Source: Rhabditoides inermis
Lineage: Eukaryota > Nematoda > Chromadorea > Rhabditida > Rhabditidae
Assembly (NCBI GenBank): GCA_963966185.1
Contig: CAWZYM010000308.1
Location: forward strand, 723,501 to 787,500
Reading direction: 5' to 3'
DNA length: 64,000 nucleotides
Shown: positions 45,001-55,109 of the stretch, in pieces
Layout: each line of letters opens with the position of its first letter
How positions within the stretch are numbered: position 1 is the first letter of the stretch
Program-made: the position numbers and the translations under genes
The notes under the pieces: model-generated
The model's input: the letters and a program-made list of their open reading frames with translations, nothing else
Databases searched by the model: none
What the model was told of the DNA's origin: nothing

Positions 45001-48000
45001 GTGCAGTCACTCATGATCGCCGACGGTCCCGGAAGCATCTTGTACCTAGGCATTTGAACAGATGATATATTGATTGAATATGACTCACTCATTGTAATAT
45101 GCTAGCACCATCTTCTTCAGGAACAGGGCGACGTTGCTGATCTTCTCTCCTTCCACGTACGCAGCTGCACAGATGATGCCTTCTCCGAAGTTGTTTTTGA
45201 CCTACAATTTTGTGAGTTGGCAACCATTTGTTCTGACAGGCTGACTTACTACAACTAGAAAGAGGAGAGCGCTTGTGTTGCATGTGTGATGAGTGCAGTC
45301 CATCATGATACCCTCTCGTCCAAAGTCGTGCAGCATCGATAGGCCAAAGCGACTCATGATTCCTGCATAAACTCAGGATTACTGTATACTTCAACGCTAC
45401 TCACCCATAGTGAACTGTTCCTCTTTGTTGGAGAGGTAGTGCATAGCGATGGATTTGTCTTGGCTATAGCGGGAATGCAGAATAGATAGACTGGTTGTCA
45501 AGTCCTTGTCTGGCAGCTCTCCGATCAGATGCGTATACTTGTATCTATACATATTTGTTATAGATAATTTTTGTGCTAGCGTGACTTACTTTCGGATTTG
45601 GTCGAGTGTGGTGCATAACATGCGCTTGGTTGTCCAATCTTTTTGTTCGGATTTCTCGCCAGCATCTATTTCAATAGGAATTATTGTTTGTTTTGCACTC
45701 AGAACGTACCATGGATATCCTTCTGAATGACTTCTAAGGGTTGCTTCTTGGCTACACGTTCAGCGATCATCTTCTTTGCTTCGAGTGGTAGACGGAGCTT
45801 GGGGACATTGACAGCGTGGTTGTGATGGGCGCAGTATACCATGTTTACTCTGATAACATTGATGAGTGTATTATTACGATTCTGTTCACATACTTGTTCG
45901 TATCCAGGTCGTGGGTAGAGACAATGAACGCAGAGCACATATCATACGTTTTGATGGACTTTTCACGGTTGCGCAGACCCTAAACTATCGAAGTGAGACT
46001 TGTTAGTTTAATCAAAAGCCACCTTTCCAGTGTTGCGAAACTTGCCAGTACGGGAACAGTGATAATACACAGTTTCCGTGCCTTCTTTCCGGATCGTAGT
46101 GTGGATCGCGAAGTTGCCACCTCCGGCACCACTCAGTTTCTCGATGAAGGCCTAGAGTTTATATGAGATTATTTTGTTTAAGCCAATCTACATACTTGCT
46201 CGTTGCAATAGTCAATCTCGGCGCGTTCGATCTCAGCGTCATGGCAATGGCGCTCACGCAGATGCTTGGTGAACGCATCTCTCCTTGTGAACGCAGCTTT
46301 GCAGTCGGGAAAGTGGCAGTCGTGAGATTGAACTGCATAACAGTTAGATGTTTGGATAGTACTGTCAGATACCTACCTTTGCCTCCCTTCTCGTACACAG
46401 TGCTGTCAGGTGTACAACCGTCTCGCTTGTGTCTGTTGTAGGATGTTTGGCTGAGGGTCTGCTGGCAGCCTTCGCAGGTTTTCTAAAATTATATGCAAAT
46501 CTAGCGGTGTCTTGGGTTATTAGTATTGTATTGTAAAAAATACTTACAGGGAGTCGAACTCTCTTTTTCTTCTCCGGCGGGGGTGGTGAGGGCATGATAG
46601 TTGTCGATGATTGATAGTTGATGATTGATAGTTGGTGAATGAATGAATTTGTCTGTGACTACGAACATGACTATCAAACGTATACCCTAGGCAGATATGC
46701 TACTCAATTTGCCCTCTTCAATTAGTATTGATACACTCATGCCCTCCAGTCACTCACTGCTCACTGCTCACTGCGAGAGTGAGATGAATCGCTCTTCATG
46801 CCCTCCGGTCACAGTGTGCTCTAAAAACCCACAAAAGGAAACAATAGAACGCGTAATATATAGTTTATTTAAATAGTTGTTTTTCATATGTTCAATTGTT
46901 TGTTTTCAGAGAGCACCGGTAGCAGCACACGACGATCGGCGAATGGAAGGAACAGCAGTCTCTAAAACAAATTTTCATTGTTGAAAATCATTTCAAATAA
47001 GCTTCCCAATAGATATAATAATTTTATTCCACGATAAAACGAACGAAAATTTCATTTTAAACATAAAATAATAAAAGTCAATTGGAGCGCATCAATTCTA
47101 AAAGAACGCGCGCCCCAGTGAGAATGGAGTCACGATTTGGATTTTTAGACGCCAGTGATTATTTATGTGATTATGAAATTTAATATCAGTCCCGCGTGAT
47201 TGATCAGTCGTCGTCGATGGGCGTGGACTCAGTGATGATTGGCATGCCGCACCGCGGTCGCCTCAACGTGCTGGCCCAAATATGTGCCGCCAGCCACTGT
47301 CCACCATCCTCTCGCAGTTCTCGCTTCTCGATCCCGCCGATGAGGGTGAGTTTCTTCAGAAGCTTGTTATTGTTTTTGCTATCGCCGAGAATGGAAGGCG
47401 AAAGCCAGTTATGCAAGAGAGATGTATTAGACAACAATGGACCTATTGATTTTTGTTTGCTCGCTGATGATTTGATGAAAAGATAGAGATGGATATCGAA
47501 ATAATTGTACTAAACACTGTATGTGTACCACTTGCAGGATCGGGTGATGTGAAGTACCATCTGGGAGTGTGCGTGGAGCGCCTGAACAGGCAGTTGCAGC
47601 GCAACGTGAAGATTGCCGTCGTCGCCAACCCGTCTCACTTCGAAGCTGTCGACCCCGTCGTCATGAGCGAGGTGCGTTTGCGTTGCGCTCTCGTTCATTT
47701 CAATGGCTCAAATTCGCGTTGCATGTTGTTTGACGCGTGCGTTAAGCGTAAAATTTCGACTCATAGTCTTATTGTATTGTGTCTTGACTTGTTAGCGTGT
47801 TGCAGGTGCGCGCCGAGGTGTTCTACGCACGATGACCATACTCATGCACGGAGACGCGGCCTTCTCGGGCCAGGAGTTCGTCATGTAGACGTTCAACGGT
47901 TCAACCTCGACAACCTGCCCTTGTACACCACCCACTGATCCATCCACATTGTCGTCAATAATCACATTGGATTCACCATCATGCACGCGGTGAGTATGTT

Positions 48001-49770
48001 TATTTTTTGAGTTTTTTTTTGTGTTACCTGTTCGTTTTGTACGTGTGTTCTGTTGACGTGATTGAGTGTATCCCGCTCGTTTAGCTGCTCGCCGTACTGC
48101 ACGGACATGGGCCGCGTGCCGCGTGGTGGGCTGTCCGATCTTCCATGTGAACGTGGACGGCCCGGAGACGGTGATGCACGTGTGGAACGTGACTACCGAG
48201 TGGCGCGATCATTGTGCACTGATGTGCTACCGCCTGCAGGGACACAACGAGCTCGACGAGCCCGTGTTCACGCAGCCGGTCATGTACCAGAAGGTGAAGC
48301 AGACCAAGCACGTGCTCGCTCTCTACACGAAGCAGATACTCCAGTCAGGAGTCGCAAACGAGGACTACATCAAGGTGGGCTGGAGAGGGAGGAGGGTTGT
48401 GTTACTGATCGAGTTGATTGCAGGGGGAGCTGACCAAGTACTGTAATACTCTCGAGGACGCTTACGAGAACGCTCAGAAGGTTACGTTTGTGCGCACGAC
48501 TGGCTCGACTCGCCCTGTGATGAATTCTTCAAGAAGTGCGACCCTCTCAACCACCACATCATCAACAAGTTCTCGTCGTACCATACAGCTATTGAATTTG
48601 ATCATCGATTGTTTTGTTTGTTCAATAAAGAGCTTATCTGAAAAACTGAACTCAAATAAAATTGGGTACACATATAAACACTACACACTTCTACACAGTC
48701 ATCTATAACCAGTTTCTTGATCTCTTTACACCGTCCTACACGCTGTGTAGAACTCAGTTTTCTACACACCAGCGCCGTGTTGCACTCAGTGCTATTCCAA
48801 TCTCGCCGTGTAGAAATTTTTTGTGTAGTACACGGTGTAGAACAGTATCTGAGCATACACACATACATCACACACTCTGACGAAAATAGAAGGCGTGACT
48901 GACATGCGTGTCCGGGATGGAAGTGGGCGTCGGTGAAGGAGAGGTGGCGGAGGCGGGGCAGACGGGCCAGCATCGAGAACAGACACGGCAGTACGTGCGC
49001 CCTCCACTCCGGACTGTTCAGGATGCCCGCCGCCTTCCTCACCACCACACTCGTCACGCACGCCCCGTGAAGCTCCACCAAACGAGCCAGACTGCACTCT
49101 GCGAAAAAAATGTATTAATTTTCTTTAGTGGGCAACGGCAAGTATTTTGAATGACTCAATGCTACGCCAGAAGCTGGAAAGCAACTATAAAGTTAAGGCG
49201 TATGTATATCACAGCACATTGAAGAGGGAGAGGGGTAGTTGGGAAATGCTTGTTTACTTGGTATAATGGAGTGTTGACTCACGGATGCGGTGAGGATAGT
49301 GTCCCTGGTTGCACGCCTCCTCCCACTCGTTCGGTGTCTCCCACGTCACCACCATCTCATCGCCTCCGAAGCATATGCGGAGACAGCGCGGACGAGTCCT
49401 CTCCTCGAGCAAGATCCGTCCGATCATGTCTGCCACGCTCGACTCGCCCGCCGATTCGGCTGGCTCATCCGACGCACCCTGAAACGGGAGCAAACACGGA
49501 GCAAACACATCTATCAGGAAATACAATGCACGTGACATGCCCTAATAACGCGTTTCCATCAGTTCATAATATGCGTGAATGCGCATGTTTCCTCTGCACT
49601 AACCACGTTGATGTCAACGAAGGTGAGGTTGATCTCGAGCTGTTGCTGGCCGGCATAGTGGCACGAGAGCATGCGATCGCACAGCGCACCCACCTCTCGC
49701 GACACCAGACGAAGAGAACGACGCGACTCAACATTGTGTGTTCCCAACGGGACCGGGTAAAACGCGGCCC
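36075..49770 (-). CDS. Transposon-stretched gene, F-box/leucine-rich-like (partial model)
   Basis: Minus-strand exons found: about 49604-49765, 49284-49478, 48904-49098, 41402-41472, about 41254-41348, about 39584-39754, 37311-37388 and 36075-36199 (stop TAA). The first holds an F-box-like stretch ([20 protein letters not shown], then a C-H-Y). Later exons have leucine-spaced hydrophobic strands: [52 protein letters not shown], and a last exon [15 protein letters not shown] ... [10 protein letters not shown]. The last three exons join in phase; the joins 48904 to 41472 and 41254 to 39754 do not fit directly, so small exons are missing or the copy is damaged. The 5' end runs into satellite DNA at 49765 without a start codon. 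If it is one gene, the protein would be a substrate adaptor for a Cullin ubiquitin ligase; this is inference from weak similarity. It could also be two gene remnants. Confidence 0.45.
36352..36716 (+). mobile_element. tRNA-derived SINE-like element
   Basis: The head carries a pol III A-box-like TTGGCCAAGTGGATAGCG and a B-box GCTGGTTCGATTCCCCT at the right spacing, with TTGCTAA in the position of an anticodon loop (GCT, serine-like). The acceptor and anticodon stems do not pair properly, so this is not a working tRNA. About 290 bp of unrelated body follow, with no poly(A) tail seen. It lies just downstream in the intron between 36200 and 37311 of the minus-strand gene. Confidence 0.55.
37440..39480. 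repeat. 42-bp minisatellite, split in three blocks
   Basis: Units of about 42 bp built on ATCGTAATCCTAAGGAGCGA and CATCACATCAAACTATTC occur at about 37440-37700, 37960-38510 and 39390-39490. As 42 is divisible by three, one frame stays open and gives a 14-residue repeat ([14 protein letters not shown]); variation among units is not biased to third positions, so this is not taken as coding. Blocks two and three are separated by a non-LTR fragment. Confidence 0.85.
38690..39395 (-). mobile_element. Non-LTR retrotransposon fragment (reverse transcriptase C-terminal part)
   Basis: An open minus-strand frame (from about 39395 to the stop at 38713) encodes the C-terminal part of a CR1/jockey-like reverse transcriptase. 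It reads [66 protein letters not shown] and a C-terminal [14 protein letters not shown], all standard landmarks after the catalytic core. The catalytic and endonuclease parts are absent. The frame has no stop over 213 codons, so insertion is recent or it is a young 5'-truncated copy. It differs from the remnant at 1-410. It sits inside the 42-bp minisatellite. Confidence 0.85.
39783..40785. mobile_element. Foldback-plus-GC-module element, copy 2
   Basis: Foldback arms at about 39787-39875 and 40006-40105 (words AAGTACTTGCGTAAAGATAT, CAACAAAAGC, GTTTACAAATACTAA) enclose a CT tract. A module with GCGCGAATTAGACGCTGGCG, CATGGGTGCGCGAGATCGCT, ACGGAACTGTGCGAATCTAA follows and ends with the hairpin GAGAGGGCGCTGCGCGCCCT. 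The same order is seen at 24283-25203 and 52840-54303. Non-coding. It lies in an intron of the 36075-49770 gene, about 30 bp from an exon acceptor. Confidence 0.8.
42838..46595 (-). CDS. MULE transposase with C2H2, GCM/WRKY-like, DDE, SWIM and PHD domains
   Basis: About 22 short exons on the minus strand read through from [16 protein letters not shown] (46548-46595) to the stop at 42838. In order: a CxxC...H finger ([12 protein letters not shown]), a classical C2H2 finger ([20 protein letters not shown], about 46215-46320), a GCM/WRKY-superfamily finger ([10 protein letters not shown] ... CAHHNHAV), the MULE DDE core with MMDCTHHTC (first Asp, about 45300), [19 protein letters not shown] (second Asp, about 45000) and [13 protein letters not shown] (the usual C-x-H after it), a candidate catalytic Glu in [20 protein letters not shown] (about 44700), a SWIM finger ([18 protein letters not shown], about 44010-44070), an acidic part, an AT-hook-like RAGRPK, and a C-terminal PHD finger (C4HC3, about 42850-43020). 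No stop or frameshift was seen, so it may be active. It catalyses cut-and-paste movement of the element in the nucleus; the PHD may read histone tails. Confidence 0.85.
47195..48645 (+). pseudogene. Captured 2-oxoglutarate dehydrogenase E1 gene fragment, broken
   Basis: Plus-strand exons at about 47200-47345, 47538-47671, 47805-47990, 48085-48374 and 48420-48640 encode central E1 sequence: [18 protein letters not shown] (the thiamine-diphosphate region), [62 protein letters not shown]. It lacks the N-terminal part and the C-terminal transketolase-like domain. It is damaged: in the third exon two frame shifts and at least two stops (a TGA where THG is expected, a TAG in place of Glu after FVM), and a further shift near 48490. 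Introns are kept, so it was copied as DNA and not from mRNA. It is bounded by the MULE right terminal repeat. It cannot make an enzyme; it might yield a chimeric or antisense transcript. Confidence 0.85.
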
Positions 49771-49845
49771 TGGCCCTGGCCCTGGCCCGTGGCCCTTGAG
49801 TGGTAAAATGCGGCCCGTGGCCCTGTGGCCCTGATATTGTGTTAT
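49765..49845. repeat. GGCCCT short tandem repeat next to the satellite
   Basis: Runs of GCCCTGGCCCTGG and GTGGCCCTGTGGCCCT, echoing the GTGGCC word of the 178-bp satellite, interrupt the 5' side of the F-box-like exon. Confidence 0.7.
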
Positions 49846-49974
49846 GGTTATTTATGTGTCTTATCTTCTGTTTCAAAGCACAACTGATATGAAACTGATA
49901 TTCTAGACACGAAAACACCTAAAATTATTATATTTCACAATTATGTTTGTGTACGATACTCTAGTTCACTTTCA

Positions 49975-51190
49975 AACAGTGACCACAACTCTGAATCCGA
50001 TGCGGCCCGGCCATTCTTTCTACTTTCCAATCAGAACTATCTATTCTATTGAAGCATATCTTTTAATTAGACACCTGTCTACCAGAAAACACTAACGACA
50101 GCTCAATAGATACTCTCACTGGCCCGGTATACCGTGCGTGGCCCTCTCTTTCCACTGTGGCCAAAACTCTGAATCCGATGCGGCCCGGCCATTCTTTCTA
50201 CTTTTCAATCAGAACTATCTATTCTAATGAAGCATAACTATCAATTAGACACCTGTCTACCAGAAAACACTAACGACAGCTCAATAGATACTCTCACTGG
50301 CCCGGTATACCGTGCGTGGCCCTCTCTTTCCACTGTGGCCACAACTCTGAATCCGATGCGGCCCGGCCATTCTTTCTACTTTCCAATCAGACCTATCTAT
50401 TCTAATGAAGCATACCTATCAATTAGACACTTGTCTACCAGGAGACACTAACGACAGCTCAATAGACACTCTCACTGGCCCGGTATACCGTGCGTGGCCC
50501 TCTCTTTCCACTGTGGCCACAACTCTGAATCCGATGCGGCCCGGCCATTCTTTCTACTTTCCAATCAGAACTATCTATTCTAATGAAGCATACCTATCAA
50601 TTAGACACCTGTCTACCAGAAAACACTAACGACAGCTCAATAGACACTCTCACTGGCCCGGTATACCGTGCGTGGCCCTCTCTTTCCACTGTGGCCACAA
50701 CTCTGAATCCGATGCGGCCCGGCCATTCTTTCTACTTTCCAATCAGAACTATCTATTCTAATGAAGCATACCTATCAATTAGACACCTGTCTACCAGAAA
50801 ACACTAACGACAGCTCAATAGACACTCTCACTGGCCCGGTATACCGTGCGTGGCCCTCTGTTTCTACTGTGGCCACAACTCTGAATCCGATGCGGCCCGG
50901 CCATTCTTTCTACTTTCCAATCAGAACTATCTATTCTAATGAAGCATACCTATCAATTAGACACCTGTCTACCAGAAAACACTAACGACATTTCAATAGA
51001 CACTCTCACTGGCCCGGTATACCGTGCGTGGCCCTCTCTTTCCACTGTGGCCACAACTCTGAATCCGATGCGGTCCGGCCATTCTTTCTTCTTTGGGCAA
51101 GTGTGGGAATAAGTTGCGATTCCGGATGACTGTGTTCAATATAAGAACGCAGAATAAAATTATTGGCTGATATCTACTGTACTATATCTC
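49975..51190 (+). repeat. 178-bp satellite array, left arm of a large inverted structure
   Basis: About six tandem units with a 178-bp period, each holding GCCCGGTATACCGTGCGTGG, TCTGAATCCGATGCGGCCCG and CTGTCTACCAG. Units differ at only a few positions. The 74-codon frame repeated in each unit is not kept across units (178 is not a multiple of three), so it is not coding. The array ends at about 51090 in a unique 95-bp stretch (GGGCAAGTGTGGGAATAAGT ... CTGATATCTACTGTACT) that also ends the right arm. Confidence 0.92.
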
Positions 51191-51242
51191 TTTTCACTGT
51201 GGCCACATGCGGCCGCGGCGTACGTCGCATCGCAAACGCATG

Positions 51243-51510
51243 TTAAAGGTACACTGGCGATTTTTTTTTGACTCGGAATGATCGAAAGAATCATATTAAC
51301 CGAAATCTCAATCGATTTGTGAGAAAGAACAACGATTATCCATTGCTTTCAAATGTTGCAACTCGCTGTTGCAACATTTTTTTTCAAACTCAAAATTGGT
51401 CCCGCCACGACTTCCAGGTTCGAGTCCTGTCTACGGCAAATGTTTTGCATGAGTGGTATTGCGCGTTCAAGAGAGCTAGTTGCAGAATTAAGTCGCCACT
51501 GTTCCTTTAA
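51243..51510. mobile_element. Short TTAA-site MITE with tRNA-like B-box
   Basis: TTAA at 51243-51246 and 51507-51510; ends AGGTACACTGGCGATT and the complement AGGAACAGTGGCGACT. Inside is CCAGGTTCGAGTCCTGT, a B-box-like word. Same family as the TTAA element at 24230-25515 but without the foldback insert. Confidence 0.8.
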
Positions 51511-51514
51511 TGAC

Positions 51515-52455
51515 TTCGGAAGATGGGTAAAGTAATGTAAAGTTGCCAGAAATGAGCGCTTGGTTTTGAAACTAACTCCGTTCGTAAAAAGAGCTCCGCT
51601 CAGTCAGTTCAGTTTGTTCTTTTCACAGTAGTAGTAGTTACCAATTTAGCCTGTTGTGCACTATTTAGAGGGCGAAGTGCTGCACTTTTCTTCTCCTTTA
51701 TTTTCCAGCATCTTCCTGTTCAGGTTTTGTTTCTACAAGTAAGAGACTGAGACTGAGATGCACATTTCAAGTTGTCAATGGATAGAACAAGCGCGCGCCA
51801 TGAATCAACTGTGATCGACCACACACGATAGTGGAAAAAATCACTTCTCTTTGGCACTCCACTCGTATCCTCCTTCTCTTCACTCAGCATTCACTTGCAT
51901 CTTTCTGCTAACACACGACATCTATGTGTAAGGCTTATATAATATTAATTTGCTTTATTAAAACTTGGTAGCAATAATATTTTACAACACCCTGGAGAGC
52001 ACTTCAATGTATTATTTTTCTCTTTCACTTCTTTCATACTAACTCTCCTACTACTTTTTCATCTTTCACTTACGTACACAGTACTTAAAGTGACAATTTC
52101 GCTTAAAAATGATATTATACTTATGAAAAGTTAATGGAAACATCAAATAAAATCTACTAAACCTGAAAACTAGATTTTTTTCATGTTTTTGAAAAAAAAA
52201 TAGTTGATTTTGAATGCTTTATGGGTGAAAAGTGAGGTTACATCACAGCTGAGTGTCTAGAACGTCTTGAATGAAGAGAATTTTAAAATAAAATTTTGAT
52301 ATGAAATTAAGTTTCAATCATGAACTGAAGTCGTAGAACCCGATAAACATATCCCTATGTGATACGCATCTCGAGTTCAATAGTTATAGTCAGAAATTGA
52401 AAAGCGCGCCAAGTCAAAATTCATTTTTTTCCGATTACGTTTCAATAAAATTGTC
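51515..52455. other. Unique spacer in the centre of the inverted structure
   Basis: AT-rich with no supported exon or repeat; CT-rich near 51840-51900. Confidence 0.4.
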
Positions 52456-52458
52456 ACT

Positions 52459-52835
52459 TTAAAGGAACAGGCCATTCTTATTTTCGACTCGGAGTATTAT
52501 TAAAAATCATATTAACCTAACGCATTTGCAGTTTTGGCGAAAGAACGACGATTCTGCGTTATTTTCGATTCTGCAACTGCCAAGAATGCAGATCAAAATT
52601 TGAATTTCCCGCCAACACTTTACTGCAAAAATTTGGGTCGGAGACGTAACCGCGAATGAACAACGGACTGTCACTTGCTTCGTGGCTCAGTGCATGTGCG
52701 CTGCTTTGTGACCCTAATCTTCGCGGGTTCGATTTCTGTCACTGCCAATTGTTTTGTTCGTGTGAAAATGAGGAGTTGTGGCAGGTCGCGGCAGAAATCT
52801 CTTCAACCAGAATCATTCCAAACACGTATTTTCTT
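52459..52835. mobile_element. TTAA-site MITE, left end and tRNA-like part; right end missing
   Basis: Starts TTAA then AGGAACAGGCCATTC, followed by GACTCGGAGTATTATT and CATATTAACCTAACGCATTT as at 25400-25500 (complement), and a tRNA-like CGTGGCTCAGTGCATGTG ... GCGGGTTCGATTTCTGT. It runs into the foldback element at 52840 before its other TTAA end. Confidence 0.7.
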
Positions 52836-52839
52836 TAAA

Positions 52840-53246
52840 AAGTACTTGCGTAAAGATATTCACTTTGTCTTAACCCAATGCAACAAAAGCACATGCATAA
52901 AACATAAAACGTTTACAAATACTAACACAAACCTGCGCATACCGGACTGTTAAAGTAACATTTGAAATACTTATAAGGATACAAAAAATATATACATAAC
53001 GTCAATATTAGAAGAGAGAGAGGCGCAGGTTTGTGTTAGTATTTGTAAACGTTTTATGTTTTATGCATGTGCTTTTGTTGCATTGGGTTAAGACAAAGTG
53101 AATATCTTTACGCAAGTACTTTTTAAAGAAAATATATGTGCTTTTATTAAATTTCATTGAAATTTTTACTATACGCTGAAGTATGACTATTCATCTTCAC
53201 CTCTCACTGTCTCACTATCTCACTCTCTCCCTTCTCCCGCTATTGT

Positions 53247-53285
<39 letters not shown>

Positions 53286-54303
53286 ATCTCTCTCTCTCAC
53301 TCTCACTCTCACTCACTCACTCACTCACTCACTCACTCACTCACTCACTCACTCACTCACTCACTCACTCACTCACTCACTCACTCACTCACTCACTCAC
53401 TCACTCACTCACTCACTCACTCACTCACTCACTCACTCACTCACTCACTCACTCACTCACTCACTCACTCACTCACTCACTCACTCACTCACTCACTCAC
53501 TCACTCACTCACTCACTCACTCACTCACTCACTCACTCACTCACTCACTCACTCACTCACTCACTCACTCACTCACTCACTCACTCACTCACTCACTCAC
53601 TCACTCACTCACTCACTCACTCACTCACTCACTCACTCACTCACTCACTCACTCACTCACTCACTCACTCACTCACTCACTCACTCACTCACTCACTCAC
53701 TCACTCACTCACTCACTCACTCACTCACTCACTCACTCACTACCTCCCCCCCGCTCTCTCTCGCTTTCTTCTTTCTCTCCTGTTTTTTCTCTCTCTGCTC
53801 TCTCTCTCTCTCTCTCTCTCTCTCTGCTCTCTCTCTCTCTCTCTCTCTTTAAAGATCACAAGTATTCACGAATTGTCGTTACGTTTCAAAAACGTTTTCA
53901 CATGTTTTCTACCAGTCGGTATCGCGCCTCGTCCTGGTTATAGTGAGCCAGCCAAAATATGCAAACCCGGCGCGAATTAGACGCTGGCGGCGGCAAGGCT
54001 GGCTACACGCTGGGTGCAAGTTGGGTGCACGTTGGAAAAAGTCGGCGGTCTGCGTGACGGGAAGGAAGGAAGCGCTGGCCTCTCACCTCTTGGGTGCGCG
54101 CGATCGCTCATAACTTCTTTCGGAGAAAAGATACAAAGATGCCATCGACCAGTGATATGGCCTACGGAACGGTGCGAATCTAACTAACATGGTTTGGATG
54201 AGTTCACATGGTTGTTAACATGACCTTTGGGTATCGCTTATTGAAAATTCTGGCGCGAGCCCTATCCTAAGCCAAAAGAGAGGGCGCTGCGCGCCCTCTC
54301 TAA
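52840..54303. mobile_element. Foldback-plus-GC-module element, copy 3, with microsatellite expansion
   Basis: Arms at about 52840-52940 and 53024-53125 (AAGTACTTGCGTAAAGATAT, GTTTACAAATACTAACACAA), then a CT tract, about 450 bp of (CTCA)n, a second CT tract, and the GC module 53860-54303 closing with AGAGAGGGCGCTGCGCGCCC. Same order as the copies at 24283 and 39783; it lies in the centre of the satellite inverted structure. Confidence 0.8.
53298..53743 (+). repeat. (CTCA)n microsatellite, about 110 copies
   Basis: An almost perfect tetranucleotide tract. The apparent Thr-His-Ser-Leu open frame is produced by the repeat. Confidence 0.97.
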
Positions 54304-54529
54304 TTGTGACACCGGTCGGAAATGGACTAGAAATGTTGTTGTTTCATCTTATGAATAGATGCTACAAAGTTCTAGCATATCAGAGTACTACTACGGGTGA
54401 TCTATCCAACTGCATAGTAGGTTTCAATCAAAGACTTTTTGAATGCCTACTTTCGCACTCCTGATTTCAGGTAAAGATCATTTCCATATCAATGCGAGGG
54501 AGCATTCAGCGGTGTGTATAGACACTATC

Positions 54530-55105
54530 GAGTACAGTAGATATCAGCCAATAATTTTATTCTGCGTTCTTATATTGAACACAGTCATCCGGAATCGCAA
54601 CTTATTCCCACACTTGCCCATCGCTTGCGAATGCGAGATGCGACTCTCGCCGCCCGCGTCACAACCAGGGCCACGCACGGTATACCGGGCCAGTGAGAGT
54701 GTCTATTGAGCTGTCGTTAGTGTTTCCTGGTAGACAGGTGTCTGATTGATAGGTATGCTTCATTAGAATAGATAGTTCTGATTGGAAAGTAGAAAGAATG
54801 GCCGGGCCGCATCGGATTCAGAGTTGTGGCCACAGTGGAAAGAGAGGGCCACGCACGGTATACCGGGCCAGTGAGAGTATCTATTGAGCTGTCGTTAGTG
54901 TTTCCTGGTAGACAGGTATCTGATTGATAGGTATGCTTCATTAGAATAGATAGTTCTGATTGGAAAGTAGAAAGAATGGCCGGGCCGCATCGGATTCAGA
55001 GTTGTGGCCACAGTGGAAAGAGAGGGCCACGCACGGTATACCGGGCCAGTGAGAGTGTCTATTGAGCTGTCGTTAGTGTTTTCTGGTAGACAGGTGTATA
55101 ATTGA
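54530..55105 (-). repeat. 178-bp satellite array, right arm (inverted)
   Basis: About two and a half units of the same satellite in opposite orientation, preceded at 54535-54625 by the reverse complement of the 95-bp stretch that closes the left arm. Together the two arms make an inverted repeat with a 3.3-kb centre, the design of Foldback-type elements whose arms are built of tandem repeats. Confidence 0.9.
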
Positions 55106-55109
55106 TGAT

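Larger units (their letters stand above)
41532..48839. mobile_element. Mutator-like (MULE) element with transposase and captured gene piece
   Basis: Left terminal repeat at about 41532-41690 and right terminal repeat at about 48650-48839 are inverted copies: TACACCGTGTACTACACAA at the left, its complement at the right end, with many CTACAC/GTGTAG words in both. Similarity may reach some 20 bp further out on each side. Between lie the transposase gene (42838-46595, minus) and a broken 2-oxoglutarate dehydrogenase piece (about 47195-48645, plus). Long inverted repeats of 150-200 bp are typical of MULEs. The element is wholly within one intron of the minus-strand gene (between exon ends 41472 and 48904). 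A clear 8-10 bp target duplication was not found by eye. Confidence 0.75.

Noticed and set aside
50227..50985. Four near-identical 74-codon open frames at 178-bp spacing
   Set aside because: They are satellite units; the period is not a multiple of three and changes among units are not biased to silent positions.
53240..53745. CRISPR array or telomere from tandem repeats in the window
   Set aside because: No spacer structure; units are simple microsatellites or satellites, and no TTAGGC-type telomere repeat was seen.
53183..53980. 265-codon open frame rich in Thr-His-Ser-Leu
   Set aside because: It is produced wholly by the (CTCA)n microsatellite and CT tracts; the 12-nt multiple keeps a frame open by chance.
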